Shown here in pieces: positions 1 to 8,879 of a stretch of DNA of 64,000 bases. The notes under the pieces were generated by a model. The model worked only from the letters and a program-made list of their open reading frames with translations, was not told where the DNA came from and did not search any database. The position numbers and the translations under genes were made by a program. Numbering within the stretch: position 1 is the first letter of the stretch; every line of letters starts with the position of its first letter. Origin of the DNA: Vibrio tubiashii (GTDB taxonomy: Bacteria > Pseudomonadota > Gammaproteobacteria > Enterobacterales > Vibrionaceae); assembly GCA_000775715.1 (NCBI GenBank), contig JRWQ01000009.1, forward strand, positions 124,001 through 188,000. The letters are read 5' to 3'.

Positions 1-258
1 CATGTCATCAAAACGTCGGCACTTAAAGTACGTGCGGAGTTCATTAAACTGATACAAGAACGGTTTGATCAAGCGGCAAAAGAGGGTCAACTCCTCGATG
101 AAGCAAACACCCAACTGATGACGCACTACGCTGTAACTGTACTTGATGGATTACTGACCCACTCTGTCGACGTTCCTCCACAAGAGATGTTGGATGAAGT
201 GGCTAAAATGGCAATCAACCAGCTTTATCAATTCTGTAAGCCATTGTCTGCTAGCTAA
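1..258 (+). CDS. C-terminal part of a probable TetR-family regulator (partial)
   Basis: The window opens inside a reading frame that runs from base 1 to a TAA at 256-258, giving 85 residues without a start. The visible part is all-helical, with charged helices followed by the segment LDGLLTHSVDVPPQEMLDEV, which resembles the ligand-binding C-terminal domain of TetR-type repressors. The helix-turn-helix part lies outside the window, so the family call is an inference from the helical pattern and length only. It is followed by about 127 bp before yebG, which has its own SOS promoter, so the two need not be co-transcribed. It could be any helical-bundle protein. Confidence 0.45.
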   Translation, partial: HVIKTSALKVRAEFIKLIQERFDQAAKEGQLLDEANTQLMTHYAVTVLDGLLTHSVDVPPQEMLDEVAKMAINQLYQFCKPLSAS

Positions 259-331
259 GTTCCATTGACTCGCTCACTTTATCGACCAACCCCTCATGAT
301 TACTGGTGCAACCTAGACTTTGATTGCAAAA

Positions 332-351
332 AACTGTATAAACAGCCAGTA
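332..351 (+). promoter_or_regulatory. LexA (SOS) box upstream of yebG
   Basis: Bases 334-349 read CTG-N10-CAG (CTGTATAAACAGCCAG), matching the LexA operator core with an AT-rich interior in the left half. It lies 36 bp before the yebG start, and yebG is a known LexA-controlled gene in enterobacteria. The match is direct; repression by LexA in this organism is inferred. Confidence 0.8.
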
Positions 352-385
352 AATACTTTTGATAATTTGAGTTAGAGGACCAACC

Positions 386-688
386 ATGGCTGTAATCGTC
401 AAGTACGTGGTAGAACGCAACGGAGAAGAGAAAATGACTTTTACCTCTAAAGCGGAAGCTGACGCATATGACAAAATGCTTGATATGGCTGATGAGCTTT
501 TCGAGCTACTAGGTAAAAGTGAAGTGTTAGAGGACGAAGGCCAGAAAGAAGACTTGGCGATGTTCCTAGCGCAAAACAAAGAAGAAGTGCTATTTGCACT
601 GGGCGCGAAGCGTAAGCCTGCACCTAAAAAGCCGAAAAAAGTTGAAGCCGTCGAAGACACTGAACAAGCACAAGACGACGCCGCTTAA
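386..688 (+). CDS. yebG: YebG family DNA damage-inducible protein
   Basis: This 100-residue protein begins MAVIVKYVVERNGEEK and carries the acidic helical core typical of YebG, a small SOS-induced protein whose exact biochemical role is still unclear. The C-terminal tail is first lysine- and proline-rich (KRKPAPKKPKK, about residues 75-86) and then acidic. The start is supported by the RBS-like sequence GAGG at 375-378. A LexA box lies just upstream and an intrinsic terminator just downstream, so it looks like a single-gene SOS transcription unit. The length is close to that of the E. coli homologue. Confidence 0.92.
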   Translation: MAVIVKYVVERNGEEKMTFTSKAEADAYDKMLDMADELFELLGKSEVLEDEGQKEDLAMFLAQNKEEVLFALGAKRKPAPKKPKKVEAVEDTEQAQDDAA

Positions 689-711
689 TCTAGCACTTAC
701 TCAATATACTC

Positions 712-740
712 AACCTCAACTTTACGTTGAGGTTTTTATT
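712..740 (+). terminator. Intrinsic terminator of yebG
   Basis: AACCTCAAC (712-720) pairs perfectly with GTTGAGGTT (726-734) around a 5-base loop and is followed by TTTATT. This closes the yebG unit. Confidence 0.85.
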
Positions 741-845
741 GCCCTCAAGATAGCTTTTGAGGAAATCAAATCTTCAACCTTTACCCTAATATCTTATTCC
801 TCTACTGCTAAAATACATATTTCATCTCCTTATTGAGCTTATCCA

Positions 846-1592
846 ATGAAGTATCACGTTGAAATTTGTATCGATAACCTAGAGTCTCTACATAACGCCG
901 TAAATGGTGGGGCAACCCGTATTGAGCTCTGTTCTTCTCTAGCACTTGGCGGCTTAACCCCGAGCTATGGGTTTATGAACAAAGCTGCGCAGATCTCCCC
1001 CATCCCTGTCTATGCAATGATAAGACCAAGGCAAGGTGACTTCTTATATGATCAAGATGAAATTGATTCGATGTTGTTAGACATAGAGTCTGCCGCACAA
1101 GCAGGCCTGCAAGGTGTCGTTTTTGGCGTGTTAAACGCTGATGGCAAAGTCAATATGGCGCAGGCTCAGCAACTTGCTGACAGAGCCAAATTGTATGGTT
1201 TAGGTATCACCTTCCATCGAGCCATTGACCAAAGCAGCGACTGGCAACAAGCGATTGAAGGCGCAATTTCACTAGGCTGTGAACGCGTCCTCACTTCTGG
1301 TTTAGCAGCCAATGCTGACCAAGGAAAAGAGGTGCTGAGAGAGATGGTCGAATTTGCTAACGGCAGAATCTCGATTATGGCAGGCGCGGGCTTGAACGCC
1401 GACAATGTTAAAAACATCGTTCAACATACTGGTATTAGGGAAGTTCACCTATCTGGGAAAACCACTCGTCCAAGCCATATGAAAACTGTCAGTGGAAAAG
1501 CCAACATGGGTCATCAAAACATCGACGATTTCGCTATTCCAGTGACAAGCCAAAACGCGATTGAAAAAGTCGTAAAGACTCTCAATTGTTAG
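846..1592 (+). CDS. cutC: CutC family protein (copper homeostasis)
   Basis: The 248-residue product matches the CutC family over its whole length. It begins with the beta strand [11 protein letters not shown], followed by [21 protein letters not shown], and has later glycine-rich strand ends ([19 protein letters not shown]) as expected for the TIM-barrel CutC fold. The family was linked to copper tolerance in E. coli, although the original phenotype may come from a neighbouring regulatory RNA, so the cytosolic function is uncertain. The gene stands alone after the yebG terminator; the ppk2 start is 61 bp downstream. No copper-responsive operator was recognised upstream. Confidence 0.9.
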   Translation: MKYHVEICIDNLESLHNAVNGGATRIELCSSLALGGLTPSYGFMNKAAQISPIPVYAMIRPRQGDFLYDQDEIDSMLLDIESAAQAGLQGVVFGVLNADGKVNMAQAQQLADRAKLYGLGITFHRAIDQSSDWQQAIEGAISLGCERVLTSGLAANADQGKEVLREMVEFANGRISIMAGAGLNADNVKNIVQHTGIREVHLSGKTTRPSHMKTVSGKANMGHQNIDDFAIPVTSQNAIEKVVKTLNC

Positions 1593-1652
1593 CGATAAAT
1601 CTCTCATCTAATGCTCACTAGTGCTAACCTTTTGATAATAAAGGAGTGCATT

Positions 1653-2435
1653 ATGGGCAAGAGTAAACTCGATAAGAAGTATTATGAAAAAGAGCTTCAA
1701 CGCCTGCAAATTGAGTTGGTTAAGCTACAAGAGTGGGTTAAGCAACAAGGGCTAAAAGTTGTTGTTATCTTTGAAGGTCGGGACGCGGCAGGAAAAGGCG
1801 GTGTCATCAAGCGCATCACAGAAAAACTCAACCCAAGAATATGTCGAGTTACCGCCTTACCCGCTCCGACGGAAAAAGAGAAAACTCAGTGGTACTTCCA
1901 ACGTTATGTTGCCCATCTTCCTGCCGCAGGTGAAATCGTACTTTTCGATCGTAGTTGGTACAACCGAGCGGGTGTAGAGAAAGTAATGGGCTTTTGCAGT
2001 GATGATCAATACGACGAGTTCCTGCGCTCATGCCCAGAGTTCGAACGTATGTTACAGCGTTCTGGGATTATTCTGCTCAAGTATTGGTTTTCCGTATCCG
2101 ATGAAGAGCAAGAAAAACGCTTTTTAGGACGCATCAACACCCCAATCAAGCGCTGGAAGTTCAGCCCCATGGACTTAGAGTCACGCAACCGTTGGGCTGA
2201 ATACTCAGAGGCTAAAGACAAAATGTTCGCCTATACCGATACCAAGCATTGCCCTTGGTGGGTGGTTCCTTCAGATGATAAAAAGCGCGCGCGCCTCAAC
2301 TGCATTAGTCATCTACTCGAGCAAATTGAGTATCAAGACATTACTTATCCCGAAATTGAACTACCCGTGCTCAACAAAGAAGGCTATATTCGAGCTCCAC
2401 TTGAAGAGCAAACCTTTGTTCCACAGAAGTACTGA
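1653..2435 (+). CDS. ppk2: Polyphosphate kinase 2 (PPK2 family)
   Basis: PPK2 transfers phosphate between polyphosphate and nucleoside diphosphates in the cytosol. The 260-residue product has a P-loop kinase fold: Walker A-like EGRDAAGKGG (41-50), the FDRSWYNRAG Walker B region (98-107) and the lid segment FLGRINTPIKRWKFSPMD. These features resemble the Pseudomonas-type (class I) subfamily. I placed the start at 1653 and not at the upstream in-frame ATG at 1611, because AAGGAG lies at 1641-1646 and family proteins begin near the KSKLDKKYYEKEL helix. The stop is 6 bp before a LysR-type gene, so the two are probably co-transcribed. No PHO box was seen in the short upstream gap. Confidence 0.92.
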   Translation: MGKSKLDKKYYEKELQRLQIELVKLQEWVKQQGLKVVVIFEGRDAAGKGGVIKRITEKLNPRICRVTALPAPTEKEKTQWYFQRYVAHLPAAGEIVLFDRSWYNRAGVEKVMGFCSDDQYDEFLRSCPEFERMLQRSGIILLKYWFSVSDEEQEKRFLGRINTPIKRWKFSPMDLESRNRWAEYSEAKDKMFAYTDTKHCPWWVVPSDDKKRARLNCISHLLEQIEYQDITYPEIELPVLNKEGYIRAPLEEQTFVPQKY

Positions 2436-2441
2436 GGACAC

Positions 2442-3365
2442 ATGGCAAAAGATCTGTTTTACAACCTAGATTTAAACCTTCTGCGAACCTTCTTGGTTTT
2501 GTCGCAGGAGCTCAATATGCGCAAAGCCTCTCAAAGGCTATTTGTTTCTCAACCTGCGATCAGTCAAGCCCTGCAAAAGCTGCGTAATCATTTTGATGAT
2601 GAGCTGTTTATGAAGGTTCCAACGGGACTCGAAGCTACTCCATTTGCGGAAGAACTTGCGGTCGCCATTACCCCTCACCTAGATGGCTTAGCGGGAGCCT
2701 TAAATCATAAGAATCAATTTGATCCTGCGGCCATTGACTACCCGATTCGAATAGCGGTCTCTCCCGTGGTATTAACCTGCCTCTCTGGCGCGCTATATCA
2801 ACAAATCAAGCATGATGCTCCAAACTCAACGCTGGAACTGATTGGTTGGAATGAATCGACGCTAGAAGAAATTCAGAAAGGCCAAACCTTAGTCGGTATC
2901 GGCTACGACATGGACGCTATCAACAACGTGTCGCGGGCTAAGCTCATCGATTTAACTGGGCAAATCATCGTACGCAAAGATCATCCCATCACAAAAGATA
3001 CCGTCTCTGCAGAAGATATGGTTGGTTATGATATCGCTTCCGTCATGACCCCTGGATGGAATGATAACTTTTCTCTAGCGCAGCAGATTATGCATCGCGC
3101 AGGCTATGAAGCCAAAGTCGGCTTTAGAAGTGAGTTTGTGTTAGCGGCTGTAGACATCATTCAGCACACTGATATGTACATGCCCCACTCTAACCTTTTT
3201 CCGATCAAGCACTACCCACAATTAAAAGCACTTAATGCTCTAGTGAATGGGAATACGGTTCAATACCCAGTCCTTGCCTACTTTCATGCTAAACATCGTC
3301 AGAGCCCACTGGTGCTTTGGTTAAATCAGCTGATCAAAAATGTACTGACCGAGCAGCTCCTCTGA
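2442..3365 (+). CDS. LysR-family transcriptional regulator downstream of ppk2
   Basis: This is a 307-residue LysR-type regulator. The N-terminal winged helix-turn-helix spans about residues 8-67 (DLNLLRTFLVLSQELNMRKA, then RLFVSQPAISQALQKLR), and the remainder is the two-lobed effector-binding domain. The start lies 6 bp after the ppk2 stop, with GAGGAC as the ribosome binding site, which points to an operon with ppk2. The effector is not predictable. A long hairpin without a U tract follows the stop. Most LysR regulators control a divergent neighbour, but none exists here; the target may be elsewhere or its own operon. Confidence 0.88.
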   Translation: MAKDLFYNLDLNLLRTFLVLSQELNMRKASQRLFVSQPAISQALQKLRNHFDDELFMKVPTGLEATPFAEELAVAITPHLDGLAGALNHKNQFDPAAIDYPIRIAVSPVVLTCLSGALYQQIKHDAPNSTLELIGWNESTLEEIQKGQTLVGIGYDMDAINNVSRAKLIDLTGQIIVRKDHPITKDTVSAEDMVGYDIASVMTPGWNDNFSLAQQIMHRAGYEAKVGFRSEFVLAAVDIIQHTDMYMPHSNLFPIKHYPQLKALNALVNGNTVQYPVLAYFHAKHRQSPLVLWLNQLIKNVLTEQLL

Positions 3366-3417
3366 TAAGCAATACTTATATTCAATATCAGTATCAACAA
3401 TTAGTCAGTAAATTAGT

Positions 3418-3471
3418 TATCACGCATTATAGCCTCATCGAAAGCAAAGGCTGCTATTTGAATGCGTGATA
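3418..3471. repeat. Long imperfect hairpin after the LysR gene
   Basis: TATCACGCATT (3418-3428) is perfectly complementary to AATGCGTGATA (3461-3471), and inside it AGCCT (3431-3435) pairs with AGGCT (3448-3452). No T tract follows, so it is not a classical terminator. A second short inverted pair, ACTGAC (3471-3476) and GTCAGT (3494-3499), overlaps its edge. It occupies the gap before the lipoprotein gene. Confidence 0.6.
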
Positions 3472-3573
3472 CTGACAGTGCTAATCACAACCGGTCAGTC
3501 GCTATTCTGAACTCCTTGGATGGATAGTCTTACAGCAGGTCAAACTGGCCTCATCGTTGAATTAGGTATTGAT

Positions 3574-4272
3574 ATGAATAAAAGTGTAATTGCTTTGGTT
3601 ATTACGGGCTCATTGGCGTTAACAGGCTGCTCATCTTCTGGCAGCGCAGGTTCAAGCAACGGCGACAATGTGGTAGACCGCCCGCAGCCTCAAGTTCCCG
3701 TTATCCCGGATATTGATAACTCTCCAGAGTGGGGGCTAGATATAGGCAATACCCCAGACCGCCCAGAGCCAGTTGACCCTGACTTTGGATTGCCTACACC
3801 ATCTATTCCTGATATCGACAACACACCAGATTGGGGGTTAGACACTGGGAACACACCAGATAGAGTCCCACCAACATGGTCTGGTCCAGACAACAGTGGC
3901 AACACACCGGATCGCTTACCTCCTGTATGGGGAGGGCCAGAGCTACCACCAATCGATAATGGTCCAGAGGTTGCTTACACCATTAAAGGAAACCTCATCA
4001 CTGATGTTCATGGTAATACCTATGAGATAGCTAGCGTTGATTGGTTCGGACAAGAGATGGTCGTTACGGATAAAGATGGTAACGAGTATCAAGTTAGAAT
4101 TGAACGCCAAGGTATCTATGAAGGTGACTTCACCGTATTTTTTAACGGTCAAGTTATCTCAATCTCTGGTGATACGGTTCAAGGAGGTCCCCGCCCTCTA
4201 ATGGAAGGCTCAGACTCTTCGATTGACCGTAACTCAATCCGTGATGCCGTTCGCGCTCGCCTTAACAAGTAA
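3574..4272 (+). CDS. Proline-rich repeat lipoprotein of unknown function
   Basis: I do not recognise this 232-residue protein. It starts with a lipoprotein signal peptide ending in the lipobox LALTGC (lipidated Cys19), followed by a serine/glycine linker. Residues 44-63 and 78-97 are near-identical acidic, proline-rich repeats (IPDIDN[S/T]P[E/D]WGLD then GNTPDR), with a third NTPDR at 110-114. The C-terminal part (about 133-205) looks like a small beta domain (YTIKGNLITDVHGNTYEIAS). The start at 3574 was chosen over an upstream in-frame ATG at 3520 because the signal peptide begins there. Two predicted outer-membrane proteins follow on the same strand. A surface-exposed, spacer-like repeat region is an inference. 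Confidence 0.8.
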   Translation: MNKSVIALVITGSLALTGCSSSGSAGSSNGDNVVDRPQPQVPVIPDIDNSPEWGLDIGNTPDRPEPVDPDFGLPTPSIPDIDNTPDWGLDTGNTPDRVPPTWSGPDNSGNTPDRLPPVWGGPELPPIDNGPEVAYTIKGNLITDVHGNTYEIASVDWFGQEMVVTDKDGNEYQVRIERQGIYEGDFTVFFNGQVISISGDTVQGGPRPLMEGSDSSIDRNSIRDAVRARLNK

Positions 4273-4280
4273 TAGTTTTA

Positions 4281-4304
4281 GCTCTCAGCTTAGTTGCTGA
4301 GAGC
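4281..4304 (+). terminator. Hairpin between lipoprotein and outer-membrane protein genes
   Basis: GCTCTCAGC (4281-4289) pairs perfectly with GCTGAGAGC (4296-4304) over a 6-base loop. The following sequence ACCTTCCTAGG has no U tract and includes the ribosome binding site of the next gene, so this is more likely an mRNA-stability or attenuation hairpin than a strong terminator. Confidence 0.55.
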
Positions 4305-4322
4305 ACCTTCCTAGGTAATACA

Positions 4323-4997
4323 ATGAAGACAATTTCAATTGCTTGCAGCGCAATGATGCTCTGCGGTTCAGCGTTTGCTGGCATTGATTTATCAATTGAA
4401 AAGGATGTCGTCGAATTGGGTGTAACCGCTTCTGTTACACCAAACACCTATTTGTTCATCGGTGGAGATTCCAACGAATGGATTGGAATGGGATTGGGTT
4501 ACCACACCTTCATTAATCCTGAATGGAAACTCAACGCCTACTATGAGTATGGACTTGAGAACGATTGGTTGATGGATGAAATGCTTGGTGTCGATGGCGT
4601 CAAAACCCATACCCACTTTTTCGAGATCTCGGCAACTCGTTTCTTTGAAGGATATTCAGTCAAAGCTGGCGTCACCAATGAGTATGTGCGAAACGGTTTC
4701 ACATGGCTGACCGTGGACAACGCGAATAAATACTCAGGCTATGCCTCTGTAGCTAAGTATTTTAACCATGTTTACGTATCTGGGAAGTATGAATATCATT
4801 ACGCTGTAGATAAATCCGACATGATTGACTTTAACCAAGGTCAAGCCAACGAATGGGAACTCTCCATGGGAACGATGCGACCAATTTGGAAAGTTTTTCC
4901 CTATGCTCAGGTTTCTGCCTTCTCTCCCAATGGCACTTACTACGGCTTGAAAAATACTGAGATCAGTTGGACGCTTGGTGGCCGAATCGCGTTCTAA
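4323..4997 (+). CDS. Predicted small outer-membrane beta-barrel protein
   Basis: This is an unrecognised 224-residue protein. A signal peptide (MKTISIACSAMMLCGSAFA) is cleaved after residue 19 or 20. The mature part alternates aromatic and polar residues in short strands and ends in phenylalanine (TLGGRIAF), the usual outer-membrane insertion signature. Around ten amphipathic strands can be guessed, so a small barrel is plausible. The start is preceded by CCTAGGT within the hairpin leader. It follows the repeat lipoprotein by 50 bp and precedes a second exported protein, suggesting a functional set in the envelope. No enzymatic motif is visible. Confidence 0.7.
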   Translation: MKTISIACSAMMLCGSAFAGIDLSIEKDVVELGVTASVTPNTYLFIGGDSNEWIGMGLGYHTFINPEWKLNAYYEYGLENDWLMDEMLGVDGVKTHTHFFEISATRFFEGYSVKAGVTNEYVRNGFTWLTVDNANKYSGYASVAKYFNHVYVSGKYEYHYAVDKSDMIDFNQGQANEWELSMGTMRPIWKVFPYAQVSAFSPNGTYYGLKNTEISWTLGGRIAF

Positions 4998-5125
4998 AGA
5001 GTGATAAGCCAAGGTTATTAGCGATATAACTTCTATCGATTACCCATTATCAATCAGCTCAATTAACATTACATCATTAGCTCATGCCACGGAAGGCAAC
5101 TCATTAGTCTTCAATAGGTATGTAC

Positions 5126-5638
5126 ATGAAAAAACTCGCTCTCATCGCCCTTTCACTTTCTAGCTTTATGGCCAGCGCGACAACACTCCACGTCTCGCCA
5201 GAATTCAAAATAGGACCTTACGCGGGTTCAGGGATCTCTGGGGCAGGTTTGCAACTAGGGGTAACCGATGTATTCGGTCTTGATGCGCTTTACGTGAGCT
5301 ACTCTCATACTGAAGCTGAAATCTTACTCGACGAAGATAAACTCACGACCTATCGACTCGGTGGACAATATCAGCTCGTTGATAATCCGATGAAAATGGC
5401 ATTGCAACTTGAAGCCGGGATGGTTCAATATGAAGGTCATCGAGACTACATTTGGCCCAATAAAACAAAAAGCGCCGAAGGAAAAGGCGCAAGTATTTCA
5501 GGCGCTTGGGTTGTCTTTGTTAACGATAATGTAGGCTTTCGCGTGGGGGCTGATATCAACTATATAAACCAGAAGAACACCTTATTCGGGACCAACTGGT
5601 CAGCCATGTTTTCAAGCGGCGTCGTGCTTCACTTTTAG
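5126..5638 (+). CDS. Predicted outer-membrane protein, small barrel
   Basis: This 170-residue protein has a signal peptide ([18 protein letters not shown]) and ends FSSGVVLHF, again a C-terminal phenylalanine as in outer-membrane barrels. The body has strand-like segments such as [14 protein letters not shown] and [11 protein letters not shown] chose the ATG at 5126 over the ATG at 5120, because AATAGG at 5113-5118 gives better spacing and the signal peptide starts MKK. The stop codon overlaps that of the convergent phoU gene by 4 bp and no terminator separates them, so opposing transcripts would overlap. The function is unknown. Confidence 0.7.
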   Translation: MKKLALIALSLSSFMASATTLHVSPEFKIGPYAGSGISGAGLQLGVTDVFGLDALYVSYSHTEAEILLDEDKLTTYRLGGQYQLVDNPMKMALQLEAGMVQYEGHRDYIWPNKTKSAEGKGASISGAWVVFVNDNVGFRVGADINYINQKNTLFGTNWSAMFSSGVVLHF

Positions 5639-6333
5639 CGCAACGCATCATCAATACTTTGTTCGCCCAAGTGGCGAACATCTTTACCTTTAACAAAGTA
5701 GATGATGTATTCGCAGATGTTTTGACAGCGGTCACCGACACGTTCAATCGCACGGGCAGACCACATAACCTGAAGAATGTTAGGAATATTCTTCGGGTCT
5801 TCCATCATATAGGTCATCAACTGACGAATAACGGCTTCATACTCTGCATCAATCTTGTCATCAAGCTTGTACACTTCAGCAGCGGCATCGACATCCATTC
5901 GAGCAAAGGCATCAAGCACTTGATGCAGCATGGCAATTGCTTGGCGACATAGCGGCTCTAGTGAGACGTGAAACTGGCGCTCTTTTGATGACGGGCTTTC
6001 AATCGCAACGTAAGCAATCTTAGTCGCAACATCACCAATACGTTCCAAGTCAGTAATGGTTTTTATGATCGCCATTATCAGGCGTAGATCTTTCGCTGTC
6101 GGTTGGCGCTTAGCAATAATTCGAGTACAAGCTTCATCAATCGAGACTTCCATCGCGTTAACTTTATGATCGTCACGAACCACCTTTCTCGCCAGCTCAA
6201 TATCTTCCTTGTGCAAAGCCTGCATCGCAAACGAAAGCTGCTGCTCGACCAAACCACCCATAGTGAGTACATGGGTTCGGATCGACTCTAACTCAGCATT
6301 GAATTGACCTGAAATGTGGCGTCCAAAATTCAT
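5635..6333 (-). CDS. phoU: Phosphate-specific transport system regulator PhoU
   Basis: PhoU links the Pst transporter to the sensor PhoR and restrains the Pho response when phosphate is plentiful. The 232-residue protein has the expected two PhoU three-helix bundles, with metal-binding acidic motifs such as [20 protein letters not shown] in the first and [16 protein letters not shown] in the second. It is the last gene of the minus-strand pstC-pstA-pstB-phoU group, 52 bp after pstB. Length and order match Vibrio and enterobacterial loci. Its 3' end overlaps the stop of a convergent gene. Confidence 0.97.
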   Translation of the reverse strand: MNFGRHISGQFNAELESIRTHVLTMGGLVEQQLSFAMQALHKEDIELARKVVRDDHKVNAMEVSIDEACTRIIAKRQPTAKDLRLIMAIIKTITDLERIGDVATKIAYVAIESPSSKERQFHVSLEPLCRQAIAMLHQVLDAFARMDVDAAAEVYKLDDKIDAEYEAVIRQLMTYMMEDPKNIPNILQVMWSARAIERVGDRCQNICEYIIYFVKGKDVRHLGEQSIDDALR

Positions 6334-6385
6334 AGTTAACGTGCTTCTCCCAATGGATAGTTTTATAGAATCTAATTCTAACGAA

Positions 6386-7204
6386 TTAGCCGTAACGGCC
6401 GGTTATATAATCTTCAGTCTGCTTCTTCAATGGCGAAGTGAAGATAGAGTCGGTATCAGAGTACTCGATCAGTTTACCCATGTGGATAAACGCCGTGTGA
6501 TCACTGACTCGCGCCGCCTGTTGCATGTTATGAGTAACGATAACAACAGTGTATTGCGTTTTGAGTTCGTTGATCAGCTCTTCGATGGTTAAAGTGGAAA
6601 TAGGATCAAGTGCCGAGGTTGGTTCATCAAGCAATAACACCTCAGGCTCAATCGCAATCGCACGTGCAATCACCAAACGTTGCTGCTGACCACCAGAGAG
6701 ACCAAATGCGTTTTCATGTAAGCGATCTTTCACCTCATCCCACAATGCTGCGGCTCTTAGTGAACGCTCCACTGCGTCATTCAGATCTCGGCTGTTATTA
6801 ATTCCCTGTAACCTCAGGCCATAAACGACATTTTCATAAATTGACTTGGGAAACGGATTTGGACGTTGAAAAACCATTCCAACGCGGCGGCGCAACGTCG
6901 CCACATCAACTTTCGGATGATAGACATTCTTACCATGTAGCTTAACTTTACCCTCAACGCGACAACCTTCCACCAAATCGTTCATGCGATTAATACAGCG
7001 CAGTAGCGTTGACTTACCACACCCCGATGGACCAATGAACGCCGTGACTTGTCCTTTAGGGATTCGCATCGAAATATCATTCAAAGCTTGGCTATTTTGG
7101 TAGTACAAGTTTAAACCTTCAATAGCGATCGCCGTCTGCTCATCGCTCAGATTATTGACATCTAAGGGAGGTTCATAGCCGAGTGTTTGATTGACTGAAA
7201 ACAT
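6386..7204 (-). CDS. pstB: Phosphate ABC transporter ATP-binding protein PstB
   Basis: PstB hydrolyses ATP to drive phosphate import through PstC-PstA. The 272-residue protein shows Walker [10 protein letters not shown] (58-66), the ABC signature LSGGQQQR, Walker [14 protein letters not shown] and the switch histidine in [10 protein letters not shown]. The N-terminus has about 25 extra residues compared with short PstB proteins. It begins 2 bp after the pstA stop, so translational coupling is likely. Cytoplasmic face of the inner membrane. Confidence 0.98.
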   Translation of the reverse strand: MFSVNQTLGYEPPLDVNNLSDEQTAIAIEGLNLYYQNSQALNDISMRIPKGQVTAFIGPSGCGKSTLLRCINRMNDLVEGCRVEGKVKLHGKNVYHPKVDVATLRRRVGMVFQRPNPFPKSIYENVVYGLRLQGINNSRDLNDAVERSLRAAALWDEVKDRLHENAFGLSGGQQQRLVIARAIAIEPEVLLLDEPTSALDPISTLTIEELINELKTQYTVVIVTHNMQQAARVSDHTAFIHMGKLIEYSDTDSIFTSPLKKQTEDYITGRYG

Positions 7205-7206
7205 GC

Positions 7207-8853
7207 TTAATCTTGTCCTAGAGTTCGATATTTCTCGCGCAAGTTGTTGCGAATGCTGATCGCGGTTAAATTCAAACCAACGATAACGGTTACTAATAAA
7301 AATGACGTGGCGTAAACCAGTGGTCTGGCACTTTCAATATTAGTCGTCTGGAAACCAACATCATAGATATGGAATCCCAAGTGCATAAACTTACGCTCTA
7401 AATGCAAAAACGGGAACTGACTGTCTACAGGTAAAGTGGAAGCCAATTTCACCGCACCCACTAACATTAACGGCGCCACTTCTCCTGCCGCACGGGCAAC
7501 CGCGAGAATCAAGCCAGTAATAATTGCTGGACTGGCCATGGGCAGCACAATGCGCCACATGGTTTCTGATTGAGTCGCACCTAACGCCAATGAACCGTGA
7601 CGCACGGAATTAGGAATACGAGTTAGGCCCTCTTCTGTCGCGACTATCACAACAGGCAAAGTTAATACCGCTAAGGTCAATGCTGACCACAGCAAGCCTG
7701 GTGTACCAAAGGTTGGCGTTGGTAAACGCTCTGCGTAAAACAATGAGTCAATAGAGCCGCCTAGGGTGTATACGAAGAAACCCAAACCAAATACACCATA
7801 CACGATCGAAGGCACACCCGCTAAGTTAATCACTGCAACGCGAATGATACGAGTGAAAGCGTTGTTCTTAGCGTATTCATGCAGATAGATGGCAGCGATA
7901 ACCCCTAGCGGCATGACAATTACCGACATGATCAGCACTAACAGTACTGTACCGAACATCGCTGGGAATACGCCCCCTTCCGAATTAGATTCACGCGGAT
8001 CGTCAGATAAGAACTTCCATGCCTGCTTGGCCCATCGAACCAGTTTTTGAGCGAAGTTCATCTGGTTCGGGTACCAGATATCAAGCGTGTCGGCCAGTGG
8101 GATGGTCACCTGCTGCCCCGTCATAGCCGCGACGACCAAGCCTTGATTGAGTAGCTGAGCACGCAAATTATCGAGCTTCTCTTCCGTGGCAGCCAACAAC
8201 TGAGTGTACCTATCGCTTTGCGTGTTATATAAAACGATAAATTCGTCATCTAGGGTGCCATTTAAGCGGCGTTTCTTTCGCTCTAGCCTTAGGCGCTCGG
8301 CTTGAGCATTTATCACCCTAACATCACGTTCAATTAAAGTGACAATTTCGTCACGCACCTTGTCAGCAAGTTCGATACCTTGCGCGTAGCTTTGTTCAAC
8401 ATCACTAGTTACCGTACCATCGGGGTGGAGGTAGCCAATAGGTACACCATAAAAATCACCGCCGCGCAGGCGTTCGATGACCGCCCAGTTTTCAGGTTGG
8501 GTCGGGGAATCTAGGTCAATCTCAAGCAGCGAAACAAAGTCCGATGCGTAAAGGTCACGGTTGGCAATTTTAATACTCACTCGCTTGATCAGGCCTTTTT
8601 CGACCACCTCTTGCGGCAATTCGATGTTCATTTCTCGTAAGTGGCTAATAGGCACATACTCTTGCGAGTAAATCTTCCCGACCAGAATATCTCCTTGCTT
8701 GGTCTGCCATTGATACAGGGGAGCTGGCCAAAAATACGATAATCCTTTCCAACCAATAAGCAGCAACAGCCCCAATACAGATAACAGACTGATACTCACC
8801 GCACCGCCTGTTAACCATATCCATGGAGAGCCTGATTTTAACCACTTAAACAC
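7207..8853 (-). CDS. pstA: Phosphate ABC transporter permease PstA, extended form
   Basis: This is one of the two membrane subunits of the phosphate importer. At 548 residues it is much longer than the roughly 300-residue E. coli protein. After the first membrane helix (about 15-36) there is a large predicted periplasmic insert (about 40-285) with a lysine/arginine-rich coiled-coil stretch near residues 165-240. The permease core follows (about 295-535), with the coupling motif [18 protein letters not shown]. Such long forms are usual in vibrios and related marine bacteria. Translation appears to start at GTG (8851-8853), with AGGAAA upstream. It sits 26 bp after pstC and 2 bp before pstB. 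Confidence 0.94.
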   Translation of the reverse strand: MFKWLKSGSPWIWLTGGAVSISLLSVLGLLLLIGWKGLSYFWPAPLYQWQTKQGDILVGKIYSQEYVPISHLREMNIELPQEVVEKGLIKRVSIKIANRDLYASDFVSLLEIDLDSPTQPENWAVIERLRGGDFYGVPIGYLHPDGTVTSDVEQSYAQGIELADKVRDEIVTLIERDVRVINAQAERLRLERKKRRLNGTLDDEFIVLYNTQSDRYTQLLAATEEKLDNLRAQLLNQGLVVAAMTGQQVTIPLADTLDIWYPNQMNFAQKLVRWAKQAWKFLSDDPRESNSEGGVFPAMFGTVLLVLIMSVIVMPLGVIAAIYLHEYAKNNAFTRIIRVAVINLAGVPSIVYGVFGLGFFVYTLGGSIDSLFYAERLPTPTFGTPGLLWSALTLAVLTLPVVIVATEEGLTRIPNSVRHGSLALGATQSETMWRIVLPMASPAIITGLILAVARAAGEVAPLMLVGAVKLASTLPVDSQFPFLHLERKFMHLGFHIYDVGFQTTNIESARPLVYATSFLLVTVIVGLNLTAISIRNNLREKYRTLGQD

Positions 8854-8879
8854 GTAAAACGTTTCCTAATAATTCTAAT

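Noticed and set aside
313..660. 115-codon minus-strand frame antisense to yebG
   Set aside because: Serine-rich shadow of yebG without a start signal.
1611..1652. Upstream start for ppk2
   Set aside because: The 14 extra codons overlap the ribosome binding site AAGGAG used by the ATG at 1653 and are not typical of the family.
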